In this document: positions 24,219 through 33,046 of the stretch, piece after piece
Position numbering within the stretch: position 1 is the first letter of the stretch
Layout: each line of letters begins with the position of its first letter
Origin: Firm-13 sp964617375
GTDB lineage: Bacteria > Bacillota > Clostridia > Saccharofermentanales > Saccharofermentanaceae
Length of the DNA stretch: 35,970 nt
Reading direction: 5' to 3'
Assembly (NCBI GenBank): GCA_964617375.1
Contig: CAZTXQ010000030.1
Coordinates: 1 to 35,970 of the forward strand
The notes under the pieces: model-generated
What the model was told of the DNA's origin: nothing
Database searches by the model: none
Seen by the model: the letters and a program-made list of their open reading frames with translations, nothing else
Program-made: the position numbers and the translations under genes

Positions 24219-26051
24219 TTACTTCTTGTTGCGCGACTTCATCCGCGTGTCCGTATTGAGAATTCTTTTGCGCATACGAATGTTCTTGGGCGTTACCTCG
24301 CAGAGCTCATCGTCGGCAATAAATTCAAGGCACTGCTCAAGGCTGTACTGAAGAGGCGGCACAAGCCGTAACGAATCATCGCTTCCCGATGCGCGGGTAT
24401 TGGTCAGGTGTTTTCTCTTGCAGACATTGACCGATATATCTTCGTTCTTCGGGTTCATACCGACGATCATACCCTCGTACACCGGAGTACCTGCGCCGAT
24501 AAACAGGAAGCCTCTTTCCTGTGCGTTATAGAGGCCGTATGTGATCGCTTCGCCGTCTTCAAAGGCGACGAGAACGCCGTGCGTACGAGTTTCGATCTCG
24601 CCGGCATACGGCTCGAAGCCGCAGATAACGCTGTTCATTATACCATTGCCCTTTGTGTCGGTCAAAAATTCCGAACGATATCCGATGATACCTCTTGTCG
24701 GAACCTTGAACTCCATGCGGGTATATCCCTTTTCGGGCGGAAGCATATTGACCATTTCCGCCTTTCTCGAACCGAGTTTCTCAATAACGGCGCCGACAAA
24801 ATCCTCCGGCACATCGACAAGAAGCATTTCGACAGGCTCTTCGAGAACACCGCCCACTTCTTTCAGGATAACTCTCGGTCTCGATACCTGGAATTCATAG
24901 CCCTCGCGGCGCATAGTCTCGATCAGGATGGAAAGGTGAAGCTCTCCTCTGCCCTTAACGACGAAGGCTTCCGTCGTATCGGTCTCTTCAAGGCGCATGG
25001 ATACGTTCGTCTCCATCTCTTTGAAGAGACGGTCACGAAGATGACGGGAAGTGACGAACTTACCCTCTTTGCCCGCAAAAGGGCTGTTGTTGACCGAGAA
25101 GGTCATGGAAATCGTCGGTTCGTCGATGTTGATGAAGGGAAGCGGATCAATGCAGGAGACGTCACAGACGGTGTCTCCGATATTGATTTCCGGTATACCT
25201 GCGACACAAACGATTTCACCGACCGTTGCTGTCTGTATCTCCTGACGGCCGAGTCCCTGAAAGCGCATCAGCTTAACGACACGTGCCGATTTGTTCGTGT
25301 TGTCGTCATATCCGCAGACGATGACATTTTGAGCCTGTTGGATTGTGCCGCGCTCGACTCTTCCGATCGCGATTCTTCCGACATACTGATCGGAATCGAT
25401 GTTTGAAATGAGGAGCTGAAGAGGCTCGTCGGGTTCGCCCTCCGGACAGGGGATCGTGTCGATGATGGATTCAAGAAGCGGATGAAAATCCAGAGTCTTT
25501 CCTTCTTCGTAATCCTTTAAGTCCATACAGGAGACTCCGAGTTTACCGGAAGAATATACGATCGGGAAATCAAGCTGATGATCGTCCGCACCGAGCTCTA
25601 TGAAGAGTTCGAGTACCATATCGACGACTTCCATCGCACGCGCATCCGGACGGTCGATCTTATTGATACAGACAACCGGCTTAAGCCCGAGCTCGAGAGC
25701 TTTACGAAGTACAAAACGCGTCTGCGGCATCGGTCCGTCATAAGCGTCGACAACAAGAAGAACGCCGTCAACCATCTTTAAGACACGTTCCACTTCTCCG
25801 CCGAAATCGGCGTGCCCGGGCGTGTCGACAACGTTGATACGGTAATCCTTATAGGTTATAGCCGTGTTTTTGGCAAGGATCGTAATTCCGCGCTCTCTCT
25901 CGAGTGCGTTGGAGTCCATAACCTGCTCAACGATCTCCTGGTTCTCACGGTAAACACCCGCCTGCTTCAGCATAGAATCAACGATCGTCGTCTTACCGTG
26001 GTCAACGTGTGCAATGATGGCGATGTTACGTAAAAAATCGATTTTAGTCAT
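24219..26051 (-). CDS. typA: Translational GTPase TypA/BipA
   Basis: This 610-residue protein is the ribosome-associated GTPase TypA (BipA). The G motifs are clear: AHVDHGKTTIVDSML (G1), the switch GITILAKNTAI (G2), DTPGHADFGGEVERVL (G3) and NKIDRPDAR (G4). EF-G-like domains II, III and V follow (GRGELHLSILIETMRREGYE, RMEFKVPTRGIIGYRSEFLT), and the TypA-specific C-terminal domain contains VCKRKHLTNTRASGSDD. Length is standard. It acts in large-subunit assembly and stress or cold growth in other bacteria. It lies 20 bases after der and 22 before mltG in one minus-strand run; its ribosome site (AGGGG) is unusually far from the ATG. Confidence 0.98.
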   Translation of the reverse strand: MTKIDFLRNIAIIAHVDHGKTTIVDSMLKQAGVYRENQEIVEQVMDSNALERERGITILAKNTAITYKDYRINVVDTPGHADFGGEVERVLKMVDGVLLVVDAYDGPMPQTRFVLRKALELGLKPVVCINKIDRPDARAMEVVDMVLELFIELGADDHQLDFPIVYSSGKLGVSCMDLKDYEEGKTLDFHPLLESIIDTIPCPEGEPDEPLQLLISNIDSDQYVGRIAIGRVERGTIQQAQNVIVCGYDDNTNKSARVVKLMRFQGLGRQEIQTATVGEIVCVAGIPEINIGDTVCDVSCIDPLPFINIDEPTISMTFSVNNSPFAGKEGKFVTSRHLRDRLFKEMETNVSMRLEETDTTEAFVVKGRGELHLSILIETMRREGYEFQVSRPRVILKEVGGVLEEPVEMLLVDVPEDFVGAVIEKLGSRKAEMVNMLPPEKGYTRMEFKVPTRGIIGYRSEFLTDTKGNGIMNSVICGFEPYAGEIETRTHGVLVAFEDGEAITYGLYNAQERGFLFIGAGTPVYEGMIVGMNPKNEDISVNVCKRKHLTNTRASGSDDSLRLVPPLQYSLEQCLEFIADDELCEVTPKNIRMRKRILNTDTRMKSRNKK

Positions 26052-26071
26052 AAAAAGTCTTACCCCTTTTC

Positions 26072-27394
26072 CTATTCCTTTTCCTTTTGGCGCAGATAAA
26101 AGCGCAGTGGCGTTCCTTCAAATCCAAAGTTCTTGCGGAACTGGTTCTCCAGATACCGCTCATATGAAAAGTGCATAAGCTCCTTATCATTTACAAAAAG
26201 AACAAACTGCGGCGGATATACCGCCACCTGAGTGCCGTAATAGATCTTTAAATGCTTTCCCTTATCCTGCGGCGTGGGAACCATTGCCGTCGCTTCGCCC
26301 AGAATATCGTTCAGCATGCCCGTGGAAAGACGTTTCCCGGCCTGCTCATGTATATGGTTGATCAGCGCGAAAAGCTTGTCGACGCGCTGTCCCGTTTTCG
26401 CGGAAATAAAGAGAATCGGCGCATAGGACATAAAGGAAAAGCGTTCGCGGATTTCCGCTTCGCGTTTCTCGAGAGTGCCCGTCGTCTTATCGACCAGATC
26501 CCATTTGTTGACGGCGATAATCGAGGCCTTGCCCGCGTTGTGCGCAAAGCCGGCTACCTTCGTATCCTGCTCCGTCACACCTTCCACCGCATCGATCAGA
26601 ATGACGCAGACATTGGCGCGCTCAATGGCCGCCAGAGAACGGATCATGCTGTACTTCTCAACCGAATCCTCAATGCGGCTCTTCTTGCGAAGACCTGCCG
26701 TATCAATGATCGTAAACGTGCCGTGCGGATTCTCTACGATCGAGTCGATGGCATCTCTTGTCGTACCCGGAATATCGGATACGATGGAACGCTGTTCGCC
26801 CGTCATCTTATTGGACAGTGAGGACTTGCCTGCATTCGGTTTGCCGATCAGAGCGACACGAATTGTCTCTTCGTCTTCGGAAGCCTCGGAAGCCTCGGGA
26901 AAATGGCTGTAAATCTCGTCAAGGAGCTCTCCGATACCGAGGCGGTGTGCCGCGGAAATCGGGAAAATATCGCCCAGCCCGAGATTATAGAATTCATACA
27001 GTTCGGCCGGCATCGTTCCGACCTTATCTACCTTGTTGACACATACGACAACCGGCTTCTTGGACTTCCGGAGCATAATGGCAATGTCATGATCAGAGGC
27101 CGTGAGCCCTGACTTGATATCGCAGATAAAAAGAATAACATCTGCCGTATCCATGGCGATCTCGGCCTGTTCGCGCATGCTCTTCAACAGGATGTCGTCG
27201 GTGACCGGCTCAATACCGCCGGTATCGATCATCAGAAATTCACGTTCGCGCCAGGTGGCGGTCGCATAAATCCGGTCGCGTGTAACACCCGGCATATCGT
27301 CGACAATCGAGACTCTCTCGCCGATCAACGCATTAAAAAAGGAAGACTTTCCAACATTGGGCCGTCCGATTATTGCTACTACTGGTTTACTCAT
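26072..27394 (-). CDS. der: Ribosome biogenesis GTPase Der (EngA)
   Basis: This 440-residue protein has the hallmark pair of G domains in tandem. The first P-loop is GRPNVGKSSFFNAL with DTGG and NKVDK; the second is GKPNAGKSSLSNKM with DTAG and NKWD. A C-terminal KH-like domain follows (KIYYGTQVAVYPPQFVLFVND). The linker between the G domains is acidic (PEASEASEDEE) and encoded by a short near-repeat. Der is needed for maturation of the 50S subunit. Its start overlaps the last eight bases of the DUF512 gene, and typA follows after 20 bases, so the three are likely one transcript. Confidence 0.98.
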   Translation of the reverse strand: MSKPVVAIIGRPNVGKSSFFNALIGERVSIVDDMPGVTRDRIYATATWREREFLMIDTGGIEPVTDDILLKSMREQAEIAMDTADVILFICDIKSGLTASDHDIAIMLRKSKKPVVVCVNKVDKVGTMPAELYEFYNLGLGDIFPISAAHRLGIGELLDEIYSHFPEASEASEDEETIRVALIGKPNAGKSSLSNKMTGEQRSIVSDIPGTTRDAIDSIVENPHGTFTIIDTAGLRKKSRIEDSVEKYSMIRSLAAIERANVCVILIDAVEGVTEQDTKVAGFAHNAGKASIIAVNKWDLVDKTTGTLEKREAEIRERFSFMSYAPILFISAKTGQRVDKLFALINHIHEQAGKRLSTGMLNDILGEATAMVPTPQDKGKHLKIYYGTQVAVYPPQFVLFVNDKELMHFSYERYLENQFRKNFGFEGTPLRFYLRQKEKE

Positions 27395-28817
27395 TGATCT
27401 TCTTACCCCGTATCGGTGATCTTTTTTGTCCGCTCATATTAAAAATGCCGGTATACTCGTCCAAGGTCTTCAGGTATCCTTCACCGCTCGCAGGACTTAC
27501 CAGAACCGGCAGTTTAAGCCGATCCTTCAGATCCTCAAGCGTCATGTCATCCAGAAAAATATCCTCATCTGCTTTAAGTGTGCAGTCCGGAAGCAAAATG
27601 ACATCCGGAGGCATCTTCCCATCGGCCTTGTCTTCTTCGAAAGCGCGAATAATATCCTGTCCGGTAAGCAGTCCCGTCACGGTAATCGTCTCTCCGAAGA
27701 AATGATTTACCACCGGTCTGACTTCCAAATTGATATTATAGAGCACCGATAACTGATCCGCAAACGAATTCATATAGGGACCCGCATCAATTCCGGAAAT
27801 CACCATAATGCGGGGCTTTTTGTCCGTTGTTTTTGTGCTTATTGACACGTTTCTTCTGCGTCTTGCGGCGAGACCCTTATTCATTTGCCGCCGGTGCTCG
27901 CTGATCAGTCCCACGCCGTTCTCCAGCTGCGGAAAACCTTCGTACCAGTACGGTCCCGGAATCGGTCTTCCTGCTTTCAGGAAAAACTCGTCGGCTGCAA
28001 AAAAGATACGCTCGCCTCTTGTTTTGATGAAATACTTCTGCCAGCGGTTCACCTGATCGAGAACCGCCGATGCCGTCAAGGAATCGAAAAGCTTAAGCTC
28101 CGCAAGATGGTTCTCTTCGCGGAAACGTGTGATACCGACCGGCACTACGGCAACGGAGAGAAGATTATCACCGAGCCCGGAAAGATCCTGGAGCGTCTTT
28201 TCGAGCACATCGCCGTCATTGATACCGGGACAAAGCACGATCTGACAATTCAAAGAAATATCCGTCTCTGTTATCCGGCGAAGGCGCTCCAGAATGTCGC
28301 CCGCAAAGCGGTTGTTCATCATTCTCTTTCGCACTTCGGGAGGAGTCGCATGAACGGAAACGTTCATCGGCGAAAGCCGGTACCCGAGCAGTCGTTCAAA
28401 TTCTTCGTCGCTTAAATTGGTCAGCGTCACATAGTTACCGGTCAAAAAAGACATTCTCAAATCGTCGTCCTTAAAGTAAAGAGACGGTCTTAAGCCTTTG
28501 GGCAGCTGATCGATAAAGCAGAAAATACACTTGTTCCTGCAGGAAGAACACGTGTCGAGGAGCGGTTCCTCGAAGCTTAAGCCCAGTCCGTCGTCCTCAT
28601 CCTTCTCAATCTCGGCTTCAAAAAGAGAACCGTCGCGAAGGCGAAAGGTCACGGTCAGCGCTTCGGTCATGATTCTTGTACGATAATCGAAAATGTCACG
28701 CACTTCTTCGCCGTCAATCGAAAGCAGAATGTCTCCGGGTACAATCCCGAGATCATCCGCAATACTGCCTTTTTCAACATCGGAAATGCAGCGGTTGTTT
28801 TCTTTCTGAATCGCCAA
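27387..28817 (-). CDS. DUF512 domain protein, radical-SAM-like with PDZ-like N-terminus
   Basis: This 476-residue protein is a DUF512-family member. The N-terminus (about 5-60) resembles a PDZ domain (GIVPGDILLSIDGEEVRDIF). Next is a Cys-rich segment, CSSCRNKCIFCFIDQLPKG, that contains the C-x3-C-x2-C spacing of radical SAM enzymes. Then come TGNYVTLTNLSDEEFERLLG and MNVSVHATPPEVRKRMM, typical of the radical SAM barrel. The DUF512 region with HFFGETITVTGLLTGQDII closes the protein. The start is a TTG at 28817 with AGGAG seven bases upstream. Its reaction is not known. It overlaps der, a neighbourhood recurrent in Clostridia, which hints at a role tied to translation or ribosomes. Confidence 0.9.
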   Translation of the reverse strand: MAIQKENNRCISDVEKGSIADDLGIVPGDILLSIDGEEVRDIFDYRTRIMTEALTVTFRLRDGSLFEAEIEKDEDDGLGLSFEEPLLDTCSSCRNKCIFCFIDQLPKGLRPSLYFKDDDLRMSFLTGNYVTLTNLSDEEFERLLGYRLSPMNVSVHATPPEVRKRMMNNRFAGDILERLRRITETDISLNCQIVLCPGINDGDVLEKTLQDLSGLGDNLLSVAVVPVGITRFREENHLAELKLFDSLTASAVLDQVNRWQKYFIKTRGERIFFAADEFFLKAGRPIPGPYWYEGFPQLENGVGLISEHRRQMNKGLAARRRRNVSISTKTTDKKPRIMVISGIDAGPYMNSFADQLSVLYNINLEVRPVVNHFFGETITVTGLLTGQDIIRAFEEDKADGKMPPDVILLPDCTLKADEDIFLDDMTLEDLKDRLKLPVLVSPASGEGYLKTLDEYTGIFNMSGQKRSPIRGKKINE

Positions 28818-28864
28818 GATTAGACTCCTTTTTCATACTATATAAGATTCATCATCGATCGCAT

Positions 28865-28903
28865 AAAAAAAGCAGTGCGTTCCTGAAAAGAGATCCGCAC
28901 TGC
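28865..28903 (-). terminator. Terminator of rpmF
   Basis: GCAGTGCG (28872-28879) pairs with CGCACTGC (28896-28903); on the minus strand the stem is followed by seven T (28871-28865, reading through the run). It lies between rpmF and the DUF512 gene. Confidence 0.85.
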
Positions 28904-28935
28904 CATTCTTGAAAGCTGTCTTATCCAACCTGAAA

Positions 28936-29121
28936 TCAGGCTGTTTCTTCGATCTTGACAATTTCCTTGCCATCCAGATAACCGCAGGTCTTGCAGACCT
29001 TATGACGCAGCATCTTCGTGTGGCACTGTGGGCACTCTACAAGTCCGGGCAGACCGAGTTTCCACGCACTTCTATGACGGGAAGTTCTTGCCTTAGACCA
29101 TTTGCGCTTGGGATTTGCCAT
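28936..29121 (-). CDS. rpmF: 50S ribosomal protein L32
   Basis: This 61-residue protein is ribosomal protein L32. It starts MANPKRKWSKARTSRHRSAW and carries the four-cysteine zinc motif CPQCHTK with CKTCGYLDGKEI. Length is normal. A GGAGGTGG site precedes the ATG. In many Clostridia rpmF follows a DUF177 (YceD) gene, but here it has its own strong promoter and terminator and forms a single-gene unit. Because the cysteines are kept, this is the zinc-binding form. Confidence 0.97.
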   Translation of the reverse strand: MANPKRKWSKARTSRHRSAWKLGLPGLVECPQCHTKMLRHKVCKTCGYLDGKEIVKIEETA

Positions 29122-29202
29122 ATATCCACCTCCATCACTTACCTGTCGGAACTATATCCCGACAATCATCGACGCCACACTTCGATCGGAGGCGCGAATG
29201 AC

Positions 29203-29232
29203 ATTATCGTATAAAACGCGGTACTTTGTCAA
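29203..29232 (-). promoter_or_regulatory. Promoter of rpmF
   Basis: On the minus strand a perfect TTGACA (29232-29227) is followed after 18 bases by GATAAT (29208-29203), a five-of-six match. It lies about 80 bases before the rpmF start in the gap after the DUF1934 gene. Confidence 0.75.
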
Positions 29233-29259
29233 GTAAATCCACTCATATTTTTATTGATT

Positions 29260-29697
29260 TTACTCTACTTGGTCTTGGTTTTCAAGATGGGCCTCGATTT
29301 TCAGCTCATTCTCAACCGCCGGCTGTCCCTCGAAATATAAATCGTAGCAAAGAACAATCCTGGCCGCGGAGCCGAAGCCGTCCTTTGGGGTAAGGACTTG
29401 AAGAAGTTTTGTGTCTGTCTCCAGGTACATATCCCCGTGTCCGGTCTTGAGGAGACCTTCCGTACGGCTTCCTTCCAGAAATTCGAGCCGCATATCGGCA
29501 TCCCCCGTGCGCTTCAGCATCATCGGACGGCCTGCACCGCCATAAGTCAGGAGAAAAGATACTTGCGGGTCCCCTTTTTTCTCCGGCGGCTGATTCCAGG
29601 AAAGAGAGAAATTCTCCTCTTCCCTCTCAAGTTCTCCCGGATAAGAAATCCCGGGAATGACACCGTCTCCGCCTTTCAATTCAACCCGTACCTTCAT
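29260..29697 (-). CDS. DUF1934-like beta-barrel protein
   Basis: This 145-residue protein looks like a member of the DUF1934 family, small lipocalin-like beta-barrels of unknown function common in Firmicutes. It is nearly all beta strand by pattern (FSLSWNQPPEKKGDPQVSF, MMLKRTGDADMRLEFLEG, ARIVLCYDLYFEG, ENELKIEAHLE). No catalytic residues stand out. I place the start at 29697; an ATG three codons earlier is itself part of the AAGGATG ribosome site. It lies 11 bases after murI and is the last gene of ddl-murI-DUF1934. The family assignment rests on overall pattern and length and is less sure than its neighbours. Confidence 0.7.
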   Translation of the reverse strand: MKVRVELKGGDGVIPGISYPGELEREEENFSLSWNQPPEKKGDPQVSFLLTYGGAGRPMMLKRTGDADMRLEFLEGSRTEGLLKTGHGDMYLETDTKLLQVLTPKDGFGSAARIVLCYDLYFEGQPAVENELKIEAHLENQDQVE

Positions 29698-29708
29698 AAA
29701 GCACATCC

Positions 29709-30596
29709 TTATATGTATATTTCGGTGTTGATCCGTCTCGTACCGGACGGCCTTCCGCCGCCCAGAAAAGAAGACGCCAGATTCTCGAACATTTCCGGAT
29801 CGTCACTTGTGTAGAAGATCTGTTCGGGCACGAGGCCGGACCGATTCCTTAAGCCTTTACTGTCCAGAACCTCCGTAACCGTCTGTGCGACACTCGCGCC
29901 GGCGTTTATAAGAGTTACACCCGTTCCCATCACATCGGACATTGTTCCGGCCAGAAGCGGATAATGTGTACAGCCGAGGATCAGCGTATCGATATTGTGC
30001 CGCTTCATATCCTTCAGGTATTCCTCCGCGGCAAGATAGGTGATTTCGTTGTCCCACCACCCCTCTTCGGCAAGGGAGACGAAAATCGGGCAGGCGGCCT
30101 GCTCGACATATAAATTCTTCAGTGCCCCGGTATTTCTGTTCTCCTTTAGAAAGCGAAGAGCTTGCGTTTCTACTGCCGTTTTATAAATTCCGCTGACAAC
30201 AGTCGCGCGCGTGGCGACAATGCCAATCCGGCCGGTGCCTGTCGTCGCGACAGCCTCTCTGGCTCCGGGCGTGATGACCTCTACGACCGGGACCCCCGCT
30301 TCGGCACGGACAGCGTCAAATGCGTGTGCACTCGCCGTATTGCAGGCAATCACGATCATTTTCACGTCCTGTTTCTTAAGGAAACGCATGTTCTGCAAAG
30401 AGTAATTAACGATCGTCTCATGAGATTTGGTGCCGTACGGAGTTCTGCCGTTATCTCCGAAATAAACGGTGCTTTCATTCGGAAGCGCCTTCCATATCTC
30501 CTTCAAGACGGTAAGACCGCCGATACCCGAATCAAACACGCCAATCGGACGGTTATCCGACGCCGACAAATCCATTTCCGTTATATCCGCCGTCAT
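29709..30596 (-). CDS. murI: Glutamate racemase
   Basis: This 295-residue enzyme makes D-glutamate for peptidoglycan. Both catalytic cysteines are present, in VIACNTASAHAF and ILGCTHYPLLAG. Other landmarks are IGVFDSGIGGLTVL near the N-terminus and YFGDNGRTPYGTKS. The start at 30596 follows a GGAG site eight bases upstream, and its ATG overlaps the ddl stop codon as ATGA, which implies translational coupling. An ATG three codons earlier (30605) is less well placed. The N-terminal extension of about 18 residues before the conserved core is slightly longer than usual. Pairing with ddl puts two D-amino-acid steps of wall synthesis in one transcript. Confidence 0.96.
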   Translation of the reverse strand: MTADITEMDLSASDNRPIGVFDSGIGGLTVLKEIWKALPNESTVYFGDNGRTPYGTKSHETIVNYSLQNMRFLKKQDVKMIVIACNTASAHAFDAVRAEAGVPVVEVITPGAREAVATTGTGRIGIVATRATVVSGIYKTAVETQALRFLKENRNTGALKNLYVEQAACPIFVSLAEEGWWDNEITYLAAEEYLKDMKRHNIDTLILGCTHYPLLAGTMSDVMGTGVTLINAGASVAQTVTEVLDSKGLRNRSGLVPEQIFYTSDDPEMFENLASSFLGGGRPSGTRRINTEIYI

Positions 30597-31687
30597 TCGA
30601 TACACTCCACCCGTTTTTTGTTATCGGCTTCGTGAAGCGCATACGCAACCAGCTTCTTCATCAGCTTATCGAGCGGAATGCCGGACGCCTCCCACGCTTT
30701 CGGGAAAAGACTGATCTCGGTAAAGCCCGGCAAGGTGTTGATCTCATTGAGATAAAGATTGCCGTTATCTCTATCGAGGAAGAAATCGACACGTGCAAGG
30801 CCGACGGAACCGGCCATCTTGTAGGCCTTCACCGCAAGACGACGGATGCGCATCATCAGCGCGTCGTCGATTTTGGCAGGGAGGTAGACCGAGGCGCCGG
30901 AAGCGCTGAAATACTTGGTCTGATAATCGTAAAACGGAACACTGTCATCCGTAGAGATTTCGCCGGCTACCGAAGCCTGCGGCTTCTCATTGCCCATAAC
31001 GGCGACTTCAATCTCTCTGGCATGGATATACTCTTCGATTAAGACGGTTCTGTCATACTTTGCAACTTCCCTGAGAGCCAGAACAAGCGACTCCGTCGAA
31101 TCGGCACGCATGGTTCCGACCGAAGATCCCCCGTTGGACGGCTTCAAGAAACATGGGAACCCGATGGTACGCCCGATGTCTTCCGCTACACTCTCCGCAT
31201 TTTTTTGAATATCCTGACGCGTCGCCGACATATATTTACACTGCGGGATCCGGGCCTTCGCAAAAAGCCGCTTCGCATAGAGCTTATCCATCAGAATCGC
31301 CGAAGACAGCACGCCGCTTCCCGCATACGGGAATCCGGACAGTTCAAGAAGACCCTGCAGTGCCCCGTCTTCACAGTTTATGCCGTGTACGGCAGGAAAA
31401 ATGCAGTCGGGAACCTGATTTCCCGCCGCTGCAATAATGAAATCGCGGATCGAGACAGGTTTGGTATCCGTAATCGGAGTAAAGGTAAGGCGATCGGCCC
31501 ATTTCATATCGCGGATGTCTTCGTCTGTTCCTTCGAAAAGTCCCCATTGACCTTCCTTGGTAATTCCGACACGAATCACTTCATATCCGTTTTGTCTTAA
31601 GCCGTTGATAATATTGAAGGCAGATCGGCATGAGATAAGATGCTCCGTCGATACCCCGCCAAAAAGAACCAGTATTTTCTTCGTCAT
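30593..31687 (-). CDS. ddl: D-alanine--D-alanine ligase
   Basis: This 364-residue ATP-grasp enzyme joins two D-alanines for the peptidoglycan stem peptide. The N-terminal VLFGGVSTEHLISCRSAF carries the conserved Glu-His pair. The lid region GFPCFLKPSNGGSSVGT, the EEYIHAREIEVAV segment, and the catalytic end ARVDFFLDRDNGNLYLNEIN with TLPGFTEISLFPK are typical. The start at 31687 has AGGAGG seven bases upstream; an earlier in-frame ATG at 31738 has none. It is the first gene of ddl-murI-DUF1934, with a four-base overlap into murI. Sequence alone does not settle whether it makes D-Ala-D-Ala or another dipeptide, but nothing suggests a resistance ligase. Confidence 0.96.
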   Translation of the reverse strand: MTKKILVLFGGVSTEHLISCRSAFNIINGLRQNGYEVIRVGITKEGQWGLFEGTDEDIRDMKWADRLTFTPITDTKPVSIRDFIIAAAGNQVPDCIFPAVHGINCEDGALQGLLELSGFPYAGSGVLSSAILMDKLYAKRLFAKARIPQCKYMSATRQDIQKNAESVAEDIGRTIGFPCFLKPSNGGSSVGTMRADSTESLVLALREVAKYDRTVLIEEYIHAREIEVAVMGNEKPQASVAGEISTDDSVPFYDYQTKYFSASGASVYLPAKIDDALMMRIRRLAVKAYKMAGSVGLARVDFFLDRDNGNLYLNEINTLPGFTEISLFPKAWEASGIPLDKLMKKLVAYALHEADNKKRVECIE

Positions 31688-31857
31688 AAAAAAAGCCTCC
31701 TGACCGGTTTCTTCTGCGGTCTGAATCCGGCCACGCACCAGGCTGTCCGGGATTCACGAGCGCAAATCAGCACTTATTTTACCACGTTTACCCGCATCTT
31801 TCTCCCCAAAGCGCCATATCCCGTCAGAAATCCCGTAAATTATTGTCAAAATAGGTA

Positions 31858-31886
31858 TCGACCCTTTCCCTCCTCTCTGCTACTAT
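31858..31886 (+). promoter_or_regulatory. Candidate promoter of the pseudouridine synthase gene
   Basis: TCGACC (31858-31863) and TACTAT (31881-31886) are 17 bases apart, each matching consensus at four of six positions. A small GC hairpin followed by four T (GCCC 31912-31915 with GGGC 31920-31923) lies in the resulting leader. Confidence 0.35.
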
Positions 31887-31961
31887 ATGGTATGCAAATA
31901 TCGTTTTTCAGGCCCCTTCGGGCTTTTACGTCCCAACCAGACGGGGCAGAAAGAAATCAAC

Positions 31962-32963
31962 ATGAAAAGTTTCACCGTATCCACAGACAAAGACGGAAAG
32001 CACGTGATCCGTGCGGCCATCGGAGAATTCGAAACGCTGACACCGGCGATTCTCCAGAAAGCCCTCCGCCACAAAGACATCCGTATCAACGGCAAGAAAA
32101 TCACCGAAGATATACTGGTAGCGACCGGTGATATCGTCGAGCTCTGGCTTCCGGATTCCTGTTTCGCGAAATCCGCACCGTCCTCCAAAACCGACTCTTC
32201 TATGTCCGATTACAAGGTCGTCTCTGAAACCGACCGCCTTCTGGTCGTCAACAAGAGGCAGGGACTGGCCGTACATTCCGGCAAAGGAACCGAGGGTCTT
32301 TCTCTGATCGACCTGATTCGCAGAGATCAGAAGAATCCAGCGGTGGATCTGTGCCATAGAATCGACATGAATACCGGCGGTCTCGTTCTCCTCGCCAAAG
32401 GCAAAGAGAATCTCGAACATGCAATTGCGCTCTTCAAGCTCGATCTGATAACGAAGCGCTACCGCTGTCTCGTCCGCGGTGTTCCGACCGAAGGAGAACC
32501 GTGCGTCTGTTCCGATGAAGCGATTATGAAAGAGCTCCACGCTTATCTCGAAAAGCCGGGCAACGGCGATGTCTTCATCCATGACATTAAGAAAGACGGC
32601 GATCTGCCGATCACGACACGCTACCGTGTTCTTAAGATCATCAAGGGCGCCGGACCGGACGGCGAAGACGTATCCGAGCTTGAGGTCGAGCTCGTAACGG
32701 GTCGTACGCACCAGATCCGCGCACAGTTCGCCCACTTAGGACACCCGATCTTAGGCGACGGCAATTACGGAAGAAACCAGTACAACCGGTTCTTCAAGTC
32801 GAAGAACGGCGGTCACGTACGTTACCAGCAGCTCTTCGCGACGACGCTCCTGTTCGGTAAAATCCCGAAGGAGAACCGCCATTCCGGGCTTTCCAACCGC
32901 CGCTTCTCCATCGTACCTCTCTATGACGTCGACTTGCCTTTCACACCGGAAGCCGTAAGATAA
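31962..32963 (+). CDS. RluA-family 23S rRNA/tRNA pseudouridine synthase
   Basis: This 333-residue protein turns uridine into pseudouridine in RNA. An S4-like domain at the N-terminus (LQKALRHKDIRINGKKI) is followed by the RluA catalytic domain, with Asp135 in CHRIDMNTGGLVLLAKG, the RYRCLVRGVP strand, and the late motif LVTGRTHQIRAQFAHLGHPILGD. S4 plus catalytic domain is the RluC/RluD arrangement, so a 23S rRNA target is likely, though the exact uridine is not known. I place the start at 31962; an ATG at 31887 in frame lacks support. The ribosome site is weak (AGAAAG). It is divergent from ddl and convergent with proS, with back-to-back terminators between. Confidence 0.94.
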   Translation: MKSFTVSTDKDGKHVIRAAIGEFETLTPAILQKALRHKDIRINGKKITEDILVATGDIVELWLPDSCFAKSAPSSKTDSSMSDYKVVSETDRLLVVNKRQGLAVHSGKGTEGLSLIDLIRRDQKNPAVDLCHRIDMNTGGLVLLAKGKENLEHAIALFKLDLITKRYRCLVRGVPTEGEPCVCSDEAIMKELHAYLEKPGNGDVFIHDIKKDGDLPITTRYRVLKIIKGAGPDGEDVSELEVELVTGRTHQIRAQFAHLGHPILGDGNYGRNQYNRFFKSKNGGHVRYQQLFATTLLFGKIPKENRHSGLSNRRFSIVPLYDVDLPFTPEAVR

Positions 32964-32991
32964 CGGCCCGTCAAATCCGCCGTTCAAAATC

Positions 32992-33038
32992 AAGGCTGTT
33001 TTCCTGTGCAGTACGCACACTGGGAAACAGCCTTTTTT
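32992..33038 (+). terminator. Terminator of the pseudouridine synthase gene
   Basis: A long stem starting AAGGCTGTTTTCC (32992-33004) pairs with GGGAAACAGCCTT, with an inner TGTGC/GCACA stem. Six T follow. It is a strong plus-strand terminator. Confidence 0.92.
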
Positions 33039-33046
33039 GATGCGTC

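Noticed and set aside
24408..25406. Open frame of 332 codons opposite typA
   Set aside because: It lies wholly inside typA, has no ribosome site, and its product shows no recognisable domain.
26875..26900. Short tandem repeat within der
   Set aside because: The near-repeat encodes Glu-Ala-Ser units in the acidic linker between the two G domains and keeps the frame; such linkers vary freely.
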